A DNA stretch of 64,000 nucleotides from Nostoc sp. B(2019) (GTDB lineage: Bacteria; Cyanobacteriota; Cyanobacteriia; Cyanobacteriales; Nostocaceae), in assembly GCF_010091925.1 (NCBI RefSeq), contig NZ_WVID01000007.1, positions 186,001 through 250,000 of the forward strand, given 5' to 3'. The position numbers and the translations under genes are program-made. Below are positions 27,513-37,136 of the stretch, piece after piece (positions within the stretch are counted from its first letter, which is position 1; every line of letters begins with the position of its first letter). The notes below the pieces were generated by a model. It made no database searches. It had not been told where the DNA came from and was given only the letters and a program-made list of their open reading frames with translations.

Positions 27513-28526
27513 ATGAAAATACCATTTACAACCTCAACAATTAAAAAAGTAGCAGAAGAAATAGGAGCAGTAGTTGTAACCGACCCAGAATATGGTTTTG
27601 TTGGACATATTACCTTTAAAAATGGGAATAAAACATTTTTTCATACGGCTACGTTTGATATTAATTATTTTGGCTCAGCAGCAATAGCAAAAGATAAAGG
27701 TGTCTCAAACTTTTTTCTCAAACAATTTGGATATCAGGTTACTGAAGGTCAAAGATTTTTTAGTTATAAAGTCTGCGAAAAACTATCTAATGCCAAGGAT
27801 ATTGATGCAGGATTTAATTATGCTGCGAAAAATTTGGGATTTCCTGTAATTGTCAAGCCGATTAACCTCAGTCAAGGAATGTTCGTTACAAAGGTTTATA
27901 CCAAACAAGAATACTATCAAGTAGCCAAGAAAATATTGAAAAATAACTCAGGATTAATCGTCGAGCGATTCTATAGTGGTAATGACTATAGAATTGTGGT
28001 ATTGGATGACGAAGTTCTTTCGGCATATCAAAGGATTCCTTTATTTATTAAAGGAGATGGGAAAACTAATGTCTTGGAACTTATGCGCCAAAAACAAGAA
28101 AGTTTTCTTAAAAGTGGTAGAAAAAAAATTATAGATTTTGAAGATTACAGAATCAAACTAAAGTTGCAAAGACAGAAGCTAAGTTTTGATAGTGTAATAT
28201 CCGAAGATAGTATTGTTTACCTTTTAGACAACGCAAATTTATCAAGCGGAGGCGAGGCGGTAGATTTAACCGAAAATATCCATCCAGATTTTCATAAATT
28301 AGCAGTAAATATCACAAAAGACATGGGTTTGAGATTAGCAGGTGTGGATATTATTACTAATGACATAACACTGCCAATGTTAAATTATACAACTATCGAA
28401 GTAAATGCCTCTCCTGGTTTAACTCACTATGCCTCAACTGGTGAGATTCAAACTAAGAGAGTAGAAAGTTTATATCTCAAAGTTCTTAAAGCACTTGAGA
28501 ACGGGCAAAACAACAAATTATTATGA
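27513..28526 (+). CDS. Stand-alone ATP-grasp ligase related to the cyanophycin synthetase / GshF ATP-grasp domain
   Basis: The 337-residue protein aligns by eye with the ATP-grasp part of cyanophycin synthetase: KDKGVSNFFLKQFGYQVTEG (about residues 59-78), LGFPVIVKPINLSQGMFV, VERFYSGNDYRIVVLDDEVL, IKGDGKTNVLEL, NLSSGGEAVDLTENIHPDFH, and the metal-binding TIEVNASPG. It lacks the N-terminal and Mur-ligase domains of CphA, so it is a single-domain ligase that would join an amino acid or peptide to a carboxylate. No substrate or precursor peptide gene is evident nearby. It is A+T richer than its neighbours, which may mean transfer. The start has no clear ribosome-binding site. Confidence 0.8.
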   Translation: MKIPFTTSTIKKVAEEIGAVVVTDPEYGFVGHITFKNGNKTFFHTATFDINYFGSAAIAKDKGVSNFFLKQFGYQVTEGQRFFSYKVCEKLSNAKDIDAGFNYAAKNLGFPVIVKPINLSQGMFVTKVYTKQEYYQVAKKILKNNSGLIVERFYSGNDYRIVVLDDEVLSAYQRIPLFIKGDGKTNVLELMRQKQESFLKSGRKKIIDFEDYRIKLKLQRQKLSFDSVISEDSIVYLLDNANLSSGGEAVDLTENIHPDFHKLAVNITKDMGLRLAGVDIITNDITLPMLNYTTIEVNASPGLTHYASTGEIQTKRVESLYLKVLKALENGQNNKLL

Positions 28527-28599
28527 AAATATAGCAACCACTATATAAACTATATATTTATAAACTCTCTCTAGCAGTTGCTATGGCTGTTGCAAGATA

Positions 28600-28950
28600 T
28601 CACCAATCCTTACTTAGCAGAGATTCAAATTCAGCTTGTAAAGCTGTAATGTCTGCTAGCCTAGCTACCAGCAAATTATCTCTACCAGCATCACTTAAAC
28701 GCGCTTTCCAATAGTTAACGCTCTCTGAGTTATTTAACCAAAATTGAATTACTGTATCTACTACTTGATCAAAATTCCAGCCCCACTTTGCCGGAACAGA
28801 TTCCACAGATTCTAGAAATGCATCTAAAGTACACGTATGCGTTCCCAGGTATTCAACGCCTTGATGCGGTGTTTTTTGCCAACTCTGCTGTTGGTGATTA
28901 AAAAAATACAAAACTTGAGATACGCCTACAATATCAAAAGTATATTTCAT
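28600..28950 (-). CDS. Hypothetical protein
   Basis: From the ATG at 28950 the product has 116 residues, soluble, with many aromatic residues (YFFNHQQQSWQKTPHQGVEY) and a helical C-terminus (NLLVARLADITALQAEFESL). AAAGGTGA at about 28957-28964 is a good ribosome-binding site for this start; the GTG at 28962 is the alternative. No family was recognised. It converges with the ATP-grasp gene across 73 bp. Confidence 0.6.
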   Translation of the reverse strand: MKYTFDIVGVSQVLYFFNHQQQSWQKTPHQGVEYLGTHTCTLDAFLESVESVPAKWGWNFDQVVDTVIQFWLNNSESVNYWKARLSDAGRDNLLVARLADITALQAEFESLLSKDW

Positions 28951-29167
28951 TTTGGTCTTCACCTTTGCTAATTAGTTGTACAGATTTATTGTTTTTACAA
29001 AAAATTATCCTTGCAAAATCCCTACATTACATCTAGAGAAAGTAGAGTTTCTGTTTATATCCAAGGTATTAAACTTTAACCAATAATTAGCACTTGCTGC
29101 CTGTGAGTGCTAATATTTATTCAATTATTTGATGTAGTATTAAAGAGTTTCAGGCATTAATTCAGGT

Positions 29168-30106
29168 GTGTATATTATTTTTAATAATTCTTTAATTATT
29201 TCGCTGACAGCTTGGAAAGGTGAAGTCGCGGCTTTATTTGCTGCCTGTTTTTGGGCTATAGCATCAGTGGTATACGGACTTTTAGGGCAACGTATTCCGC
29301 CACTGCAACTGAATTTGATTAAAGGGATAATTGCGATCGCCCTGCTTATCTTAACTATTTTACTGACTAGGGATTTTTTGCCAACTCTAGCCCCTTTACC
29401 TGTATTTCTACTCTTTCTGAGTGGCGCTATAGGTATTGGCTTAGGCGATACAGCTTTTTTGACAGCTATAAATTGCTTGGGGGCGCGTCGGGTTTTACTT
29501 TTGGGAACCCTTTCGCCGCCAATGACAGCGATCGCTGCTACAATTCTTCTCCAAGAACGGTTAAATATCAATGCTTGGTGCGGCATTTTGCTCACCATTT
29601 TGGGAGTTGCTTGGGTAGTGACAGAACGAGTTCCTGGTACAAGCGATGTTTCCTCAACGCAACTATGGCAAGGAATCGGCTTTGGTTTATTAGCAGCAAT
29701 GACAAATGCCGCCGGAACTGTGATTTCTCGTATTGCGTATGCAACGGCAAGCATTAACCCGTTATGGGCTTCCTTGTTACGATTGAGTGCAGGTGTATTG
29801 GTTATCTTAGTATGGACATGGATTCCTAACCGCAGAGATGTTACATTATCGTATCCCTACTGGCGATCGCGGCGAGTAATTTTCGCAAGTTTCTTTGCTG
29901 CCTTTTGTGGAACCTTCTTAGGAATATGGTTGCAACAGACAGCAATTAAATTCACAGCTGCGGGAATTGCCTCAACCTTAATGCAGACTAGTCCACTATT
30001 TGTTATTCCCATCGCTATCTGTATGGGCGAAAAAGTGAGTCTGCGGGCGATCATCGGTGTGATAATTGCGATCGCAGGAATTGGATTATTGTTTTACCTG
30101 AAGTAA
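29168..30106 (+). CDS. EamA/DMT-family transporter
   Basis: The 312-residue protein shows about ten transmembrane helices in two repeated EamA halves (about residues 18-150 and 165-311), with typical features such as the LGTLSPPMTAIAATILLQERL and LMQTSPLFVIPIAICMGEKV pairs in which an E follows a helix in each half. Members export amino acids, nucleobases or drugs; the substrate is unknown. Translation probably starts at a GTG (29168). It is the only gene of its transcript. Confidence 0.85.
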   Translation: MYIIFNNSLIISLTAWKGEVAALFAACFWAIASVVYGLLGQRIPPLQLNLIKGIIAIALLILTILLTRDFLPTLAPLPVFLLFLSGAIGIGLGDTAFLTAINCLGARRVLLLGTLSPPMTAIAATILLQERLNINAWCGILLTILGVAWVVTERVPGTSDVSSTQLWQGIGFGLLAAMTNAAGTVISRIAYATASINPLWASLLRLSAGVLVILVWTWIPNRRDVTLSYPYWRSRRVIFASFFAAFCGTFLGIWLQQTAIKFTAAGIASTLMQTSPLFVIPIAICMGEKVSLRAIIGVIIAIAGIGLLFYLK

Positions 30107-30169
30107 AGCTATTCAAACTGGGAAACAGTGGTGTTTCCTCCTTGTACTTTTTTCATTCCTTAAAATGTA

Positions 30170-30224
30170 GTTTGTAGTGGGGACTGAAGTCCCCAAAGCT
30201 AGGGCTAAAGTCCTGACTACAAAC
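30170..30224. repeat. Short palindromic dispersed repeat
   Basis: The ends GTTTGTAGT / ACTACAAAC form an inverted repeat of nine bases, enclosing small hairpins (GGGGACTGAAGTCCCC; AGGGCTAAAGTCCT). A related AGGGCTAAAGCCCT...ACTACAAGCG piece occurs near 62112. It lies after the EamA gene and might act as a terminator. Confidence 0.6.
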
Positions 30225-30271
30225 GAACATTTTTATTCAGCTTGATTAACCTGACATGATATAAAAACAAT

Positions 30272-30586
30272 CTATTGCCCATTAATGACGTTAGTCATTG
30301 CTTGCAAAGATAAACCGACACAAGCTGCTAATTCTTCCAGTGCCAATCGTTCACGCGTGTTTGTATTTAGCAGTGTGACGATAAAGAGAATGCTGAAACT
30401 TTGTGCGAAAGCTTTTAAGAGCCATTGTGCGATCGCCATACGAGTTGATTTACTTTGAAGCGCTACCCTTGTTTTATCTATGATTTGCTTCTCTATTAAC
30501 GAGACTACTAAATGATAAATTTTATCATAAGTGAAAAGCGCAGAATCCATCGACGTTGTTGTGTGAGTTGAGAAATCATGCCGCAA
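30272..30586 (-). CDS. Hypothetical protein, weakly supported
   Basis: The 104-residue frame has a central hydrophobic stretch (SFSILFIVTLLN) and a C-terminal segment ERLALEELAACVGLSLQAMTNVING that could form a helix-turn-helix. No family was recognised, and the ribosome-binding site is poor. It is divergent from the M14 peptidase gene. It might be a real small regulator or a chance frame. Confidence 0.35.
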   Translation of the reverse strand: MRHDFSTHTTTSMDSALFTYDKIYHLVVSLIEKQIIDKTRVALQSKSTRMAIAQWLLKAFAQSFSILFIVTLLNTNTRERLALEELAACVGLSLQAMTNVINGQ

Positions 30587-30665
30587 AAAATATGCAACGT
30601 CCTTGAATGTTGCTTCTCAAAGCTAATAACCGATAGTGGTATGTTAAATAATAATCAACGGGTGC

Positions 30666-32363
30666 ATGATGAGGTTTGTTATGCCAGACGTTCGGTTTGA
30701 TAAATATTACCGTTACGAAGACCTGACACGCATTCTCCATGGTTACGCTGAAGAATTTCCCCAGCTAGTACGCATAGAAAGCATCGGTAAGAGTTACGAA
30801 GGACGTGACATCTGGCTATTGACAGTTACCAACTTTGCCAATGGTGCAGATACAGAAAAACCAGCATTTTGGGTTGATGGCAATATCCACGCCACTGAAC
30901 TAGCACCATCAAGTGTTTGCTTATACTTACTGCAAACATTAGTCACAGCCTACAGCACTAATTTAGAAATCACCCGTTGCTTGGATACGCGCACCTTCTA
31001 CATTTGCCCCCGTGTTAACCCCGATGGCGCTGAATTGGCATTGGCTGAAAAACCGAAATTTATTCGCTCTGGAACCCGTCCCTATCCCCATGATGATGAC
31101 AACGATGGGTTAGTGATGGAAGATATCGATGGCGATGGTCGGATTTTACTCATGCGAATCGCGGATGCTAATGGTGCTTGGAAAATCTGCCCCACTGAGC
31201 CACGCTTGTTAGTGCGTCGTGAGCCGACAGAAACAGGTGGTCAGTATTATCGCCTACTACCGGAAGGTCTGATAGAAAATTACGACGGGGTTCAGATTCA
31301 GATTCAGCGTTCTAAGGAAGGGCTAGATTTAAACCGGAATTTTCCAGCTTTGTGGCGACAAGAGTCTGAGCAACCGGGGGCCGGGCCTTATCCGACATCT
31401 GAAACAGAAGTGCGATCGCTTGTAGATTTTATTACAACTCATGCCAACATTACAGGGGCGATCGCTTTCCACACCTTCAGCGGTGTTTTCATCCGCCCTT
31501 ATACTCACCTCAGCGATGAAGAACTACCTGTCAATGACCTCCGCACCTACCAACGTATTGGCGCAAAAGGCACTGAACTCACAGGATACCCAGCCATTTC
31601 CGCCTTTCATGAGTTCCGCTATGATCCCAAAGATATAATTACAGGCACATTCGACGACTGGGCTTATGAATACCAGGGTCTATTTGCCTGGACAGTAGAA
31701 GTCTGGAGTCCTCAACGCCAAGCCGGAATTACTGAGTATAAATACATCGATTGGCAGCGAGAACATCCCTTAGAAGATGACTTGAAGCTACTGCGCTGGA
31801 ACGATGAAAAACTTGCAGGTAAGGGCTATGTAGATTGGTACGCCTTCCATCATCCCCAACTTGGTCAAATTGAACTGGGCGGTTGGGATACCATGTATGC
31901 CTGGACAAATCCCCCCCCAGAGTTTCTAGAGAAGGAAATAGCCCGTTTTCCTGACTGGCTGGTGTGGCATCTCTTAATTTCCCCCTGTTTAGAAATTTAC
32001 GAAGCTAGCGTCTCCAAGTTGGGTGATGATACTTATCGGGTGCGGTTGGTTATACATAACACAGGCTGGCTACCCACTTACATCACCCAAAAAGCCTTGG
32101 ATAAGAAGCTGGTGCGAGGCTGTATCTGTGAAATTACACTACCTCCCGGCGCAACTTTGGAAACAGGTAAGCCCGTTGAAGAGTTAGGTCAATTAGAAGG
32201 ACGTGCCTACAAACCCTCGGCTCCTGCCAGACGGCAGGGGGATTCTACCAAGGATCGGGCAAAAGTAGAATGGGTAGTACGTGCGCCCTTGGGTAGCACA
32301 GTCAAACTATTAGCTCGTCATGAGCGTGCTGGAGTTGTTCGCACAGATCTGACATTCGCTTGA
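30666..32363 (+). CDS. M14-family zinc carboxypeptidase-like metallopeptidase
   Basis: The 565-residue protein has the M14 layout: zinc ligands in GNIHATELAP (H-x-x-E, about residues 73-82), LNRNFPALW (substrate-binding Arg), AIAFHTFSG (third zinc His), and the catalytic Glu in FAWTVEVWSP. A C-terminal beta-rich part follows. No signal peptide is seen, so it may act in the cytoplasm. Near residue 520 a segment (PSAPARRQGDS) is encoded by a palindromic CCTGCCAGACGGCAGG tract and looks like an inserted repeat. ATG 30666, 30669 and 30681 are alternative starts. Confidence 0.88.
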   Translation: MMRFVMPDVRFDKYYRYEDLTRILHGYAEEFPQLVRIESIGKSYEGRDIWLLTVTNFANGADTEKPAFWVDGNIHATELAPSSVCLYLLQTLVTAYSTNLEITRCLDTRTFYICPRVNPDGAELALAEKPKFIRSGTRPYPHDDDNDGLVMEDIDGDGRILLMRIADANGAWKICPTEPRLLVRREPTETGGQYYRLLPEGLIENYDGVQIQIQRSKEGLDLNRNFPALWRQESEQPGAGPYPTSETEVRSLVDFITTHANITGAIAFHTFSGVFIRPYTHLSDEELPVNDLRTYQRIGAKGTELTGYPAISAFHEFRYDPKDIITGTFDDWAYEYQGLFAWTVEVWSPQRQAGITEYKYIDWQREHPLEDDLKLLRWNDEKLAGKGYVDWYAFHHPQLGQIELGGWDTMYAWTNPPPEFLEKEIARFPDWLVWHLLISPCLEIYEASVSKLGDDTYRVRLVIHNTGWLPTYITQKALDKKLVRGCICEITLPPGATLETGKPVEELGQLEGRAYKPSAPARRQGDSTKDRAKVEWVVRAPLGSTVKLLARHERAGVVRTDLTFA

Positions 32364-33071
32364 TTTGACTGAAGAAAAGATGAAATGTTCCCGACTTAAA
32401 ACAACTAAATTTGAGAATTCACGTTATGGTTGATTCGTACAGCGCATAACTTCTAAAATATTTGATTAATTATGCTCTAAATTCTCAAGTGCGATCGCTG
32501 ATTTCCACTCTAGCAATTCTCAATTTACCATTACAGTCAACTATCTAAAGAGTGAAAAAGTGGACTAAAACTATAGTCATTAGCTAGTTGTGTAATTGGG
32601 GTAATAGATTCAAAATACTACTGTGTTGGAATTACACATATTCCTCTCTGACAATATTACTAAATCTTATGCAGCTCAAGCTGGAGGGCATTAACATTTA
32701 TCAGCAACTACAGAGAGACGCCGATAAAATGCCAATTCACCTACTACCAGACCATGATCCAAAATTGGTAAAGTTATGGACTTGTACTAATTTATCTAGG
32801 GTTCTTTAAAAAACCAAACTATCACAACTCAATTAAGACTACTATATGTAGTAAATAGTTGGAGAGATGTTATTAGACGCAAGAGCAGATGACTGGAATG
32901 TCAAACATTGGGATTTTCAAGAGTTACAGTTCGGATTCTTGGTTTTGATGATGAGGCAAGCCAAACAATCATTTTGATATTTGTGCCCCTCCCTAACCTT
33001 GCGTGTGGTGTTTTTCCGTAGTCAATCAATAAATTTGAGAAATAGCTCTACTTTTTCTGGAGGAGATTTTC
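32364..33071. other. 708-bp intergenic region
   Basis: No supported gene; a 73-codon frame at 32588-32809 has no ribosome-binding site and no recognised content. The stretch probably holds the promoter of the SLH-fasciclin gene, whose GGAGGAGA ribosome-binding site ends the region. Confidence 0.4.
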
Positions 33072-34772
33072 ATGTCTAGTTTCTTTCGTTGGTCATCAGC
33101 AAGCGCCCCTTTGCTAGCTCTAGGAGTGATAACTGCTACACTAACTCCCATCCTGATTTCTGCCCCAGCTTCGTCTCAAGATACTGTTCCAACTACTCCC
33201 ACTACTCCCACTACTCCAACTCCGGTTACACCATCGTCAACTCCAACGGTTAACTTGTCTGATGTTGCCTCAGATTACTGGGCGACTCCATTCATTCAAG
33301 TTTTAGCTGCAAATAATGTAATTAGTGGCTTTCCTGATGGCACATTTAGGCCGAATCAATCAGTGACTCGCGCTGAATTTGCGGCGATGATTCAAAAAGC
33401 TTTCAGTAACCAAAACCGAATTCGGCAATTGAGTGCAGGTGGTTTTAGAGACGTTCCTGCTAACTATTGGGCTGCTTCTGCAATTCAGAATGCCTACGAA
33501 ACTGGATTCATGGCAGGCTATCCTGATAACTTATTTTTGCCAAATCAAGAAATTCCAAAAGTACAAGCGATCGTTGCTTTAACGAATGGCTTAGGTTTGA
33601 GCAGTAGCAACGATGCATCAGGTGTTCTCAACACCTATTATACCGATGCCTCAGCTATCCCGAACTACGCTGTTAATAATGTAGCAGCAGCAACACAAGC
33701 TAATATTGTCGTCAACTATCCAGACGTCAAACAACTCAATCCACAAGTACCGCTGACTCGTGCCGAAGCGGCGGCATTTTTGTATCAAGCTTTGGTTAGG
33801 CAGGGACGTGTGCAACCCATTGCTAGCAACATTCCAGCTAGTCAGTATATTGTAGGAGGAACTCCTGGCGGCACTCAAGCTGGTAGCGACATTGTTTCTC
33901 TGGCTGCATCGAGTAGTTCTTTTACAAACCTGACTGCTTTAATAAAGTCAGCAGGTCTAGCGGAGATCCTACAACAACCTGGCCCTTATACCGTTTTTGC
34001 TCCTACCGATGAGGCATTTGCTGCTATACCTGCTGCAACACTAGAGCAGTTACAGCAACCAGAGAACAGAGAAACATTGATTAAGATTTTGAGATATCAT
34101 GTGGTTCCTGGTGCAGTAACAGCTAATCAACTCTCAGCTGGGGAACTGAAAACCTTTGAAGATAGACCTGTAAATATTCAAATTGATCGCGCTAGCAATC
34201 AAGTTGCGGTAAACGATGCTAGAGTTATCCAACCGGACATCCAAGCCAGCAATGGTGTAATCCATGCGATCAACCAAGTCCTTATACCACCTGATATTAA
34301 CCTCAGTCAGTTAAATCAACAGCCAGGAACTCCTACTGGTGAAGTGGCGCCAGGTAGAACTACGCTTGGTGGCCCTAGCTATGTCGGGATTGCTGGCAAC
34401 ATTGGTTTAAGCGGTGGCTCAGCTCTGGGCGAAAGTAACTTTGCAGCAATCAGCAAAATCGGTCTGACACGCAATATATCGGTGCGACCATCGGCGTTGT
34501 TTGGGGATGATACACTGTTTCTAGTTCCCCTGACCTTAGATCTTGCTCCACGAACAGCAGATACGGGAGCTGTACCAGCCTTCCCCATATCTCCTTACAT
34601 AGGTGCTGGTGTAGCTGTTGAAATTACTGGCGACACTGAGTTTGGTTTACTGCTAAGTGGTGGTGTCGATATTCCTTTAGGTTCTCGATTTACGGCAACC
34701 GGTTCTGTAAACGCGGCTTTTCTGGATGAAACTGATGTCGGGTTACTACTAGGGGTTGGCTTCAACTTTTAA
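33072..34772 (+). CDS. Outer-membrane-type protein with SLH and fasciclin domains
   Basis: The 566-residue protein has a signal peptide (to about residue 36), a Thr-Pro-rich linker (TPTTPTTPTP), two or three SLH repeats (about 60-240; SDVASDYWATPFIQVLAANN, SGFPDGTFRPNQSVTRAEFA), a fasciclin domain (about 265-400; TVFAPTDEAFAAIPAATLEQ, RYHVVPG, NGVIHAINQVLIP), and a C-terminal glycine-rich, beta-strand region that may form a membrane barrel. SLH domains bind peptidoglycan-linked polymers; fasciclin domains mediate adhesion. A strong ribosome-binding site (GGAGGAGA) precedes the ATG. The role is likely in envelope structure. Confidence 0.88.
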   Translation: MSSFFRWSSASAPLLALGVITATLTPILISAPASSQDTVPTTPTTPTTPTPVTPSSTPTVNLSDVASDYWATPFIQVLAANNVISGFPDGTFRPNQSVTRAEFAAMIQKAFSNQNRIRQLSAGGFRDVPANYWAASAIQNAYETGFMAGYPDNLFLPNQEIPKVQAIVALTNGLGLSSSNDASGVLNTYYTDASAIPNYAVNNVAAATQANIVVNYPDVKQLNPQVPLTRAEAAAFLYQALVRQGRVQPIASNIPASQYIVGGTPGGTQAGSDIVSLAASSSSFTNLTALIKSAGLAEILQQPGPYTVFAPTDEAFAAIPAATLEQLQQPENRETLIKILRYHVVPGAVTANQLSAGELKTFEDRPVNIQIDRASNQVAVNDARVIQPDIQASNGVIHAINQVLIPPDINLSQLNQQPGTPTGEVAPGRTTLGGPSYVGIAGNIGLSGGSALGESNFAAISKIGLTRNISVRPSALFGDDTLFLVPLTLDLAPRTADTGAVPAFPISPYIGAGVAVEITGDTEFGLLLSGGVDIPLGSRFTATGSVNAAFLDETDVGLLLGVGFNF

Positions 34773-34788
34773 GCATTTGTAGTCAAGA

Positions 34789-34816
34789 GTAGGGACGCGA
34801 TTAATCGCGTCTCTAC
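34789..34816. repeat. 28-bp near-perfect palindrome after SLH-fasciclin gene
   Basis: GTAGGGACGCGATT is followed directly by AATCGCGTCTCTAC, a palindrome common in Nostocales intergenic DNA. It can fold a long hairpin 17 bp after the gene, but no T tract follows. Confidence 0.7.
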
Positions 34817-34885
34817 AGGAGATAAGTAGAAAGGCTTAATGAAATCAGAGCTATTAGTAAGCGGCTCTAGCCCTTGAAAACCTTA

Positions 34886-34975
34886 ATATAGAGCGATAAA
34901 TCGCTCTATGCGAGACGCTACGCGAACACTACGAACAAAAGTTTTATCTTACATTTAATTACGTCTACCTACTTA
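34886..34975. repeat. 90-bp dispersed repeat, copy 2
   Basis: Matches 824-913 with four mismatches in the same orientation. It lies in a 347-bp region between the SLH-fasciclin gene and the methyltransferase gene, where no other gene is seen. Confidence 0.85.
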
Positions 34976-35119
34976 GGAGATATCTTTACTTTAACTATCC
35001 GAACTTCTGAGCATTGGTTTGCACCGATTAAAGTTCTCTTTGGCTCCTGACTGTTTTGAATTGGTGATTTCATCCGTCTGAGAATCACTATTTTATTGAA
35101 AAACCTGTATTACACTGTG

Positions 35120-35785
35120 CTAGCGTCGCTTGAGCGCTAACGTAAGTCCATCGGCGATGGGGACGAGGGAAAGAGTTACTCGTTCGTCGTAGTGTAACTT
35201 CTCATTCAGGGCGCGGATAGATTGGGTACTTTCATCTTGAATTTGCGGGTTAGCAACTTGTCCAGACCATAAAACATTATCAATAGCAATTAATCCACCT
35301 GGACGCACTAATTGCAGAGATCGCTCATAATATCCGTCATAATTTTCTTTATCGGCATCAATAAAGGCAAAATCAAATGTCTCAGCTTGCCCAGTTGCCA
35401 AGAGCTGATCTAAAGTTTCCAAAGCTGGTGCTAATCGGAGATCTATTTTATGAGCGACCCCTGCTTGCTGCCAATATCGTCGTGCGATCGCAGTAAATTC
35501 TTCACTCACATCACAAGCAATAATCTGGGCATCAGCAGGTAACGCCAACGCTACACAGAGTGAGCTATAACCCGTAAAAACTCCAACTTCCAGAGTTTTT
35601 TTTGCTCCAATTAGCTGCACCAACAGAGCCATAAATTGCCCTTGTTCCGGTGATATCTGCATTCCGCTGCTGGGATGGCTGGCTGTTTCTTGACGTAACT
35701 TTTGGAGAATCTCCGGCTCTCGTAACGAAGCGGATAAAAGGTAATTATAGAGTTTGTTATCAAGACCAATAGTCTGTTTTGGCAT
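35120..35785 (-). CDS. Class I SAM-dependent O-methyltransferase (family 3, CCoAOMT-like)
   Basis: The 221-residue protein has the family 3 motifs: EVGVFTGYSSLCVALAL (SAM loop, about residues 66-82), IIACDVSEEFTAIARRYW, FDFAFIDADKENYDGYYE (metal-binding aspartates near 141-144) and LIAIDNVLWSGQV. Related cyanobacterial enzymes methylate catechol-type phenols with a divalent metal. The natural substrate is unknown. It is divergent from a lipoprotein gene, 64 bp away. Confidence 0.9.
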   Translation of the reverse strand: MPKQTIGLDNKLYNYLLSASLREPEILQKLRQETASHPSSGMQISPEQGQFMALLVQLIGAKKTLEVGVFTGYSSLCVALALPADAQIIACDVSEEFTAIARRYWQQAGVAHKIDLRLAPALETLDQLLATGQAETFDFAFIDADKENYDGYYERSLQLVRPGGLIAIDNVLWSGQVANPQIQDESTQSIRALNEKLHYDERVTLSLVPIADGLTLALKRR

Positions 35786-35849
35786 GGTAGATGAAAGAAT
35801 TTAAGGCATTTACCGCTATACTAACGCTGGAAAGTTTATTAGAAATTAC

Positions 35850-36257
35850 ATGGTGCGGTTGATTTTGACAGCAATGTTGCTAGTGTTATTGACAGCTTGT
35901 GGCAGTATTGGACTGCTGCCAACTAGCGAGTTAGTACAAAAAGCGATCGCACTTGAGCTAGAGCAAACCCAACAAAAACTTAACCAACAGCTAGATCTAG
36001 ATTTCCAAAGTTTTGAAATCAAGCATCTATTAATTACCCAAGAACAACCTCTGACTATTGAAAATTTACCAGCTTTTCGCGTTCGGGGCAGCTATGACTT
36101 GATTGTCAAGCTACCAAAACGAAGCTTAACGCAACCACAAAAACCCTTTGAAGTCTACCTGCAAATTCAGCAAGAAGGTAAAACTTGGCGATTGCTGCTT
36201 CCAGAAAAAGGAAGCAAAAATGCACAACCGACTTGGCGCAGCTATTTAATTTATTAA
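35850..36257 (+). CDS. Small lipoprotein of unknown function
   Basis: The 135-residue protein carries a lipoprotein signal peptide with lipobox LLTAC (Cys near residue 17). The mature part has a helical stretch (LVQKAIALELEQTQQKLNQQ) followed by beta-rich sequence. It is probably anchored to the periplasmic face of a membrane. No named family recognised. Confidence 0.7.
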   Translation: MVRLILTAMLLVLLTACGSIGLLPTSELVQKAIALELEQTQQKLNQQLDLDFQSFEIKHLLITQEQPLTIENLPAFRVRGSYDLIVKLPKRSLTQPQKPFEVYLQIQQEGKTWRLLLPEKGSKNAQPTWRSYLIY

Positions 36258-36362
36258 GAACTGCTATATATGTGCAACTAGAAAAACCATCACAAGTATA
36301 TCTGTATAACTACGAACTCGCAGCCATGATCGAGGTAATAGTTTCATCAGAGATATAGCAAA

Positions 36363-37136
36363 ATGTATATTAACTTTTTCATCAGTTCCATTGTTGGAAT
36401 TGTGGTTGTAGTGCTGGCAGCTTTTGGCTTACTGCAATGGTTGCACATACCTGCGGGTAATTTTCTCGATTGGGTGATTGGTGGTGCAAGTTTTTGGTGG
36501 TTGTTGGTAATTGTTACTGTACCCTGGAATGTGCATTTCCAAGCTAAAGAAGTTTTAGCAGAAGCAGCACAGTCGGCTGAAAAAGGAATTCCACTTGATG
36601 ATAAACAAGAGAAATACGTCAAACTGTTAGCAAAGCGATCGCTCTGGGTTGCCATTGGTTTACACTTATTCTCAGCCATTGGTCTTTATACTCTTGCGGC
36701 CACTGGTATTAGTACCGTGGGATATATAAGTTCCGGTGCAGCTTTATTATTGACTATCCTACGTCCAGCTATCCGTGCTTATGAATATTTATATGCACGC
36801 TTGACAATGATTCGCCAAGAATGGAAGTATCCCCGCGAAGATATTGTAGAACTGCGCGATCGCTTCAATTCTCTAGAAGACAAAGTTCGGCAAATAGAAG
36901 ACCAACTTAACCCAGAACAACCCTATTCTTTGCCAGCAACTCAACAACGCTTCGCCGAAGAAACTCGCAGAGACTTAGCGCGAATTGCTGCTAATTTAGA
37001 AGAATTACGGGCTACAAATCAAACTGAACATGAACGTTTGGCAAGAGAAGCTAGAAATGCGATCGCTCAACTTTCAACTGACGGACAATTTCTCGATCAT
37101 GTCCGCGAAATTATTCGATTTTTTAAATCAGCCTAA
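36363..37136 (+). CDS. Membrane protein with C-terminal coiled coil
   Basis: The 257-residue protein has four hydrophobic helices (about residues 5-27, 37-55, 92-113 and 117-137) and then a long charged region (about 165-245) with heptad-like RFNSLEDKVRQIEDQL and EETRRDLARIAANLEELRAT, predicting a cytoplasmic coiled coil. No enzyme motif is seen. Possibly a membrane-bound organising protein; family not recognised. Confidence 0.65.
   Translation: MYINFFISSIVGIVVVVLAAFGLLQWLHIPAGNFLDWVIGGASFWWLLVIVTVPWNVHFQAKEVLAEAAQSAEKGIPLDDKQEKYVKLLAKRSLWVAIGLHLFSAIGLYTLAATGISTVGYISSGAALLLTILRPAIRAYEYLYARLTMIRQEWKYPREDIVELRDRFNSLEDKVRQIEDQLNPEQPYSLPATQQRFAEETRRDLARIAANLEELRATNQTEHERLAREARNAIAQLSTDGQFLDHVREIIRFFKSA

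Noticed and set aside
29140-29754. 204-codon minus-strand frame opposite the EamA transporter
   Set aside because: Antisense shadow; composition (Lys/Pro/Ala-rich) fits a mirror of a hydrophobic gene, and the transporter is well supported.
32588-32809. 73-codon plus-strand frame
   Set aside because: No ribosome-binding site, no recognised motif, lies in a long A+T-rich spacer.
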